In this document: in pieces, positions 61,243 to 64,000 of the stretch | Position numbering within the stretch: position 1 is the stretch's first letter | How the letters are laid out: the number at the start of each line of letters is the position of its first letter | Source: Tipula vernalis | Lineage: Eukaryota > Arthropoda > Insecta > Diptera > Tipulidae | Assembly (NCBI GenBank): GCA_958295665.1 | Contig: OY282558.1 | Location: 45,446,389 to 45,510,388 of the forward strand | DNA length: 64,000 nucleotides | Direction of reading: 5' to 3' | Notes under the pieces: generated by a model | The model's input: the letters and a program-made list of their open reading frames with translations, nothing else | Databases searched by the model: none | Told to the model about the DNA's origin: nothing | Program-made: the position numbers and the translations under genes

Positions 61243-61491
61243 TTGTTATTAATTATATAAGTATATTTTCTTTTTTTCAAACTATTAGTTTTAAGTACCG
61301 ACAAATGATTGAAACAAATGATGGCACTTTTAATATCGGAATAAAATAAAACCAATAACGGTAATAATTTGTGCTAGTATTTCGGAGATAACCGATTTTA
61401 TTTATAAACAGGATTGACAAATCGAGACAGTGCACATATAAACACACGTGCATATTTAAAAAAAAAACAGTTTAAAATAAAAGGGAGCACC

Positions 61492-61640
61492 CCGAAATCT
61501 TGCATTACAAAATCTTGCAAGTACAAAATCTTTCATTTTTTAAAAATCATGCAAATCAAAATCTTGCAGTTATAAAATCTTGCAAGTACAAAATCTTGCT
61601 AGTACAAAATCTTGCATTTCAAAATTTTGCAGTTTTAGTA
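61492..61640 (-). repeat. Left MULE terminal array
   Basis: Seven to eight variants of AAATCTTGC followed by ATTACA/AAGTACA/ATTTCA/AGTTATA spacers run through 61492-61640. They are inverted with respect to the right array and more diverged. Confidence 0.75.
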
Positions 61641-61826
61641 TCTGTACCTGTCTTTAGTATCTAACATAATATTGTGTATTCATAAATGTCAATTGAAAAT
61701 TTAAATAAGTCAGTTTTGAGTTTATATTAAATTATAGCAATTTTATTCACAAAAAAAAAACAGAAGAAAAGTTATAATTGTATAATATAATTAAAAAGAA
61801 ATAAAATAAAATAAATTGTACAGCAA

Positions 61827-62366
61827 TTAAAAGAGGATAATATTATGCCCGATTCTTTTAAAAAAATCAGTTTTACTGAGTCTTTCCCTTTTTTTAATGA
61901 TACGTTTTATTTTTCTATTTTTGATTATTGCCTTTTTTTTCTTTGAAAGGCGTTCTCCGGATTTCACCTTATCAATTTGAGCTTTTGCCACAATTAGTTC
62001 CTTTGATAAATTTTCAATGATTCGGTATACTCCAGCATGCCGTTGTCCAACCACAACTTTAAGGCGTCGGTGCCAAGCTTCGACACTGTTTTCAGTCCGT
62101 GGGAAATTTTCTGATCCTATATCTGCATTGGCAATAGACCAGAATTGTGGCATATTTCTTGGTGTATGATTGAGGCCCCCAATATAATTTTTGTGGAACC
62201 ACCGTCCAATTAATTTCGCTCCGCTGTTCTCATCAAATTGTTCATATAAATATTGATAATATCCTGGTATTTCGTTTGGTGGAACGAAATCCAAACTTTT
62301 TAGCATCCGAATTTGGATTGAAAAATCCTCAGAACTGGCGTATCATTAATTAATTTCAATATACAA
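61827..62366 (-). pseudogene. MULE transposase C-terminal fragment
   Basis: The open frame runs from about 62366 to a stop at 61827, with its first ATG at 62306. It includes IRMLKSLDFVPPNEIPGYYQ, YEQFDENSGAKLIGRWFHKN, IANADIGSENFPRTENSVEAWHRRLK and a strongly basic tail (res. ~120-155). This is the portion found after the catalytic core in animal FLYWCH-associated MULE transposases, where the R-T-x-N-x-x-E-x-W-H phrase is conserved. The N-terminal FLYWCH region and the DDE core are absent. The surviving part is remarkably free of stops compared with neighbouring relics. Confidence 0.7.
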
Positions 62367-62394
62367 TCACCGTCCAATTTTTCAGCAATTTGTT

Positions 62395-62473
62395 ATCTTG
62401 CATAACAATTTCCCGTACATTTATAGAATCGGCGCGCGATTCTATAAATGTACGGGAAATTGTTATGCAAGAT
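62395..62473. repeat. Perfect 37-bp-arm palindrome
   Basis: Arms 62395-62431 and 62437-62473 are exact inverted copies around the 5-nt loop GCGCG. The arm contains CAATTTCCCGTACATTTATA, and its outer base ATCTTGCATAACAA is a variant of the array unit. No mismatch in 37 bp contrasts with the diverged DNA around it, implying recent formation or conversion. Confidence 0.95.
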
Positions 62474-62610
62474 TTTGTAATGCAAGATTTGGTAATGCAA
62501 GATTTTGTAATGCAAGATTTTGTAATGCAAGATTTTGTAATGCAAGATTTTGTAATGCAAGATTTTGAAATGCAAGATTTTGTAATGCAAGATTTTGTAA
62601 TGCAAGATTA
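62466..62610 (+). repeat. Right MULE terminal array, 15-bp unit
   Basis: Units of TGCAAGATTTTGTAA start every 15 bp from 62466 (62466, 62481 ... 62601). There are nine full copies and a partial tenth, with only single-base variants (GGTAA at 62491-62495, GAAA at 62566-62569). Open frames through this array on both strands are repeat translations, not genes. Confidence 0.95.
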
Positions 62611-63340
62611 AGGGGCTAACCCAAAATAAAATTGAGTAAACATTATGATTTACTATAAAAAACATATTTTTAGAAAATAAAAAATTCTCATGGAAAATGA
62701 GATAAATTTTCTCGGAAAATTTGGTTTGTACCTTCTAAAATTTACAGATTCACAAATTCTAACGTCAGAAAATTTACATCTTACCTTATTTGAAAAAAAA
62801 AAAAAATTAAAAAGTGTAAATTTTCCCGGAAAACGAGGTAATTTTCCGGTAAATTTTGGCTTCCTCTCCTAAAAACTAAAGATGCACAATCCTACATTCA
62901 AACATTTTCAAAATAGATACTCCTTACCTGATTTTCCCGATGTATACGTAAAGTAAAATAACGCCAATGACACAAGCGGAAACGAAAATGAAAATTTCAC
63001 CGCTGAATTTCACTTTACGGTATGTAGTTTAGCAAGAGAAATGAGGGTTTTCGTATTGCAATACACGTTTTTCACTTCATAAATGTTAAAATAAATTTTG
63101 ACATTTCATTATTTCAGTTTCTGTTTTTCAACCGCCTATTGCATTCAATTTTAATTTGGTTTTAAATTCCAAATTGAAGTTATCCAACATAAAATTTTAC
63201 GAGAATCGGCAAACAAATGTTTCACGTCAGATTTATCTTCCTATTTTTGGAGACCAGTGAAAATTTCATTTCACTTGAGCAGCGTACTAAGTAGGCTTTA
63301 CCCTCAAAACGAAAAAACTCAAATGAAATTGTCAAAATTT

Positions 63341-63485
63341 ATATTAGGCACTATTCTGGTTTTCCCGGGTAATTGCAAATTGGGAATTAATTTATTGTGA
63401 GTATTTAGGGTATTTTGGTTTTCTTTTTTCCAAAGCATACTAAATTTTGGGGAAAAATAGTTCCATTACATAGCAATTGTAGTCG
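63341..63485. mobile_element. Possible MITE end, GGCNCTATTCTGG family
   Basis: TTAGGCACTATTCTGGTTTTCCCGGGTAATT resembles CTGTGGCCCTATTCTGGTAATTCCCGGGAAAT at about 10752. A matching opposite end was not located in either case, so only one terminus is recognised. Confidence 0.3.
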
Positions 63486-63516
63486 TGTTTCCATGAGAAT
63501 TTTAAAACAACAATTG

Positions 63517-63932
63517 GGCCTGCTGCACATTTCAGCTAAGCTAAGCTACGCGATGTGGGCTAAGTGCGTAGCTTTTGGTTGTAAATAAAGAGATTTAATG
63601 GAACGTTGCACACTTGAGCTAAACTATGCGAGCTATGTTTGTTGTTTTGAGCGATGCAAACTATCTTAGCTCTAGTTGTCTTCAGCTTGCTATGTCGGCT
63701 AACATCGCTCACATATACACTGATTTTTGTATATTTTATTATTAACTCGTAGGCTACTTAGTTATATTAGGTATCGTGTCATAAATCATAATAAATGAGT
63801 TATGCAGAAAAATCAATGTATGTGTGAGCGATGTAACTAGCTGTAATGTGCAACGGAGTGAGCTAAGCGGTCTAAACTATGCTATTATAAACTACGTTTC
63901 TTGCTTAGCTTAGCTGAAATGTACAACGGGCC
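63517..63932. mobile_element. 416-bp foldback element
   Basis: Inverted ends of 30 bp (63517-63546 and 63903-63932) read GGCCYGYTGYACATTTCAGC then TAAGCTAAGC. TTG sits outside each end (63514-63516 and 63933-63935), compatible with a 3-bp duplication. Inside, GAGCTAAACTATGCGAGC, GCAACGTTCCATTAAA-type and AACATCGCTCACATATACA / TACATCGCTCACACATACA phrases recur in inverted order, so pairing continues well beyond the ends. No coding sequence. Confidence 0.7.
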
Positions 63933-63947
63933 TTGATCACGACAGAC

Positions 63948-63988
63948 GAATTAAATAATTTAAACCAAAAGTTTGAATTATTTAATTC
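63948..63988. repeat. 13-bp perfect hairpin
   Basis: GAATTAAATAATT (63948-63960) pairs with AATTATTTAATTC (63976-63988) across a 15-nt loop. It lies just outside the foldback element and may be the start of another element cut by the window end. Confidence 0.5.
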
Positions 63989-64000
63989 ATTCCTAATTTT

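Larger units (their letters stand above)
61474..62631 (-). mobile_element. MULE (Mutator-like) element with 9-bp target duplication
   Basis: AAAATAAAA flanks both sides (61474-61482 and 62623-62631), the 9-bp duplication expected for Mutator-like elements. The 1140-bp element starts GGGAGCACCCCGAAATCTTGC and its other end, read inwards, starts GGGTTAGCCCCTTAATCTTGC. Both ends continue as arrays of a ~15-bp AATCTTGCATTACAA unit, degenerate at the left (61492-61640) and clean at the right (62466-62610). Only the C-terminal part of the transposase remains. Confidence 0.85.
59718..63022 (-). mobile_element. Merlin-type (IS1016/ISXO2-like) DNA transposon
   Basis: Long inverted ends of ~220 bp pair (59718-59940 with 62800-63022), sharing TATACATCGGG, GAATGTAGGATTGTGCATCT, GTTTTTAGGAG, GGAAGCCAAA and TTTTCCGGGAAAATTTWCACTTTT. 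Between them is a broken minus-strand transposase (60320-61242) and a nested MULE (61483-62622). Boundaries are read from the repeats and may be off by a few bases; no convincing 8-9 bp target duplication was found. Confidence 0.7.
59553..63277. mobile_element. Outer inverted repeats, older element of the same family
   Basis: The segment starting TCAAGTGAAATGAAATTTTC at 59553 is repeated in inverted orientation ending at 63277. Near-identity spans ~60 bp (…CACTGGTCTCCAAAAATAG…ATAAATCTGACGTGAAA), and weaker similarity (ATAACTTCA...) extends to about 59665 and 63165. The terminal word CTGCTSAAGTGAAATGAAATTTT is shared with the inner Merlin-type element, so this looks like an older relative into which the inner copy inserted. 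Confidence 0.6.

Noticed and set aside
62466..62610. CRISPR-like regular repeat array
   Set aside because: The 15-bp units are contiguous with no spacers, and the DNA is eukaryotic transposon end sequence.
62390..62665. Open frames on both strands with repeating MQDFV / HYKIL units
   Set aside because: They are translations of the 15-bp TGCAAGATTTTGTAA array; because 15 is divisible by three, any frame stays open.

Overview
This window is strongly AT-rich eukaryotic DNA with no bacterial-style gene packing. Its mobile-element repertoire is typical of a large insect genome: a Jockey/CR1-type LINE, Ty3/gypsy, BEL/Pao, a Penelope-like element, piggyBac, PIF/Harbinger, hAT, Merlin, MULE, Tc1/IS630 and many small foldback elements. 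Frequent ATACATACATATGTA-type words suggest a fly (higher Diptera). That placement is inference, and no species can be named. I find no intact host gene, rRNA or tRNA. Nearly everything recognisable is a transposable-element (TE) fossil, and most copies carry frameshifts, stops or missing catalytic segments.

Layout. 0-3.3 kb: AT-rich DNA with no gene. 3.6-5.6 kb: cryptically simple DNA. 6.5-7.3 kb: a degenerate TCGAGATTATTCGA satellite, followed by an (ATT)n/G12 tract that may be a LINE 3' end. 9.7 kb: a small MITE (miniature inverted-repeat element). 11.4-13.1 kb: an old tandem array, with the same TCGA-type satellite in the opposite orientation. 14.2-14.95 kb: a broken Harbinger transposase. 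21.9 kb: a MITE. 22.55-23.7 kb: a Penelope-like remnant. 23.94-24.31 kb: a foldback element. 24.4-25.85 kb: a decayed transposase-like gene. 26.6-27.2 kb: direct plus inverted ~175-bp repeats. 28.5-32.5 kb: a nearly full non-LTR retrotransposon on the minus strand. 34.2 kb: a Tourist-like MITE with TAA target duplication. 35.06-36.91 kb: a piggyBac-type element bounded by TTAA, splitting an older minus-strand coding relic. 39.2-39.8 kb: a BEL/Pao pol scrap. 41.4-45.7 kb: a Ty3/gypsy element. 49.6-50.1 kb: a Tc1 relic. 50.32-51.49 kb: an IS630-type element with 21-bp terminal arrays that carries two foldback inserts. 51.8-52.4 kb: a BEL/Pao integrase relic. 57.10-58.89 kb: a hAT element with an 8-bp duplication and a PIF/Harbinger copy nested inside. 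59.5-63.3 kb: a Merlin-type element with long inverted ends, nested in a related older copy and itself hosting a 1.14-kb MULE. 63.5-63.9 kb: another foldback element.

The best-resolved structures are the nested insertions with exact target duplications (hAT/PIF, Merlin/MULE, piggyBac), the 37-bp perfect palindrome in the MULE end, and the matching minisatellite arrays used as transposon termini. Four blocks (about 1-3.3, 15.5-18, 32.7-34.1 and 46.3-48.5 kb) contain no recognisable element and may be host intronic, UTR or intergenic DNA.
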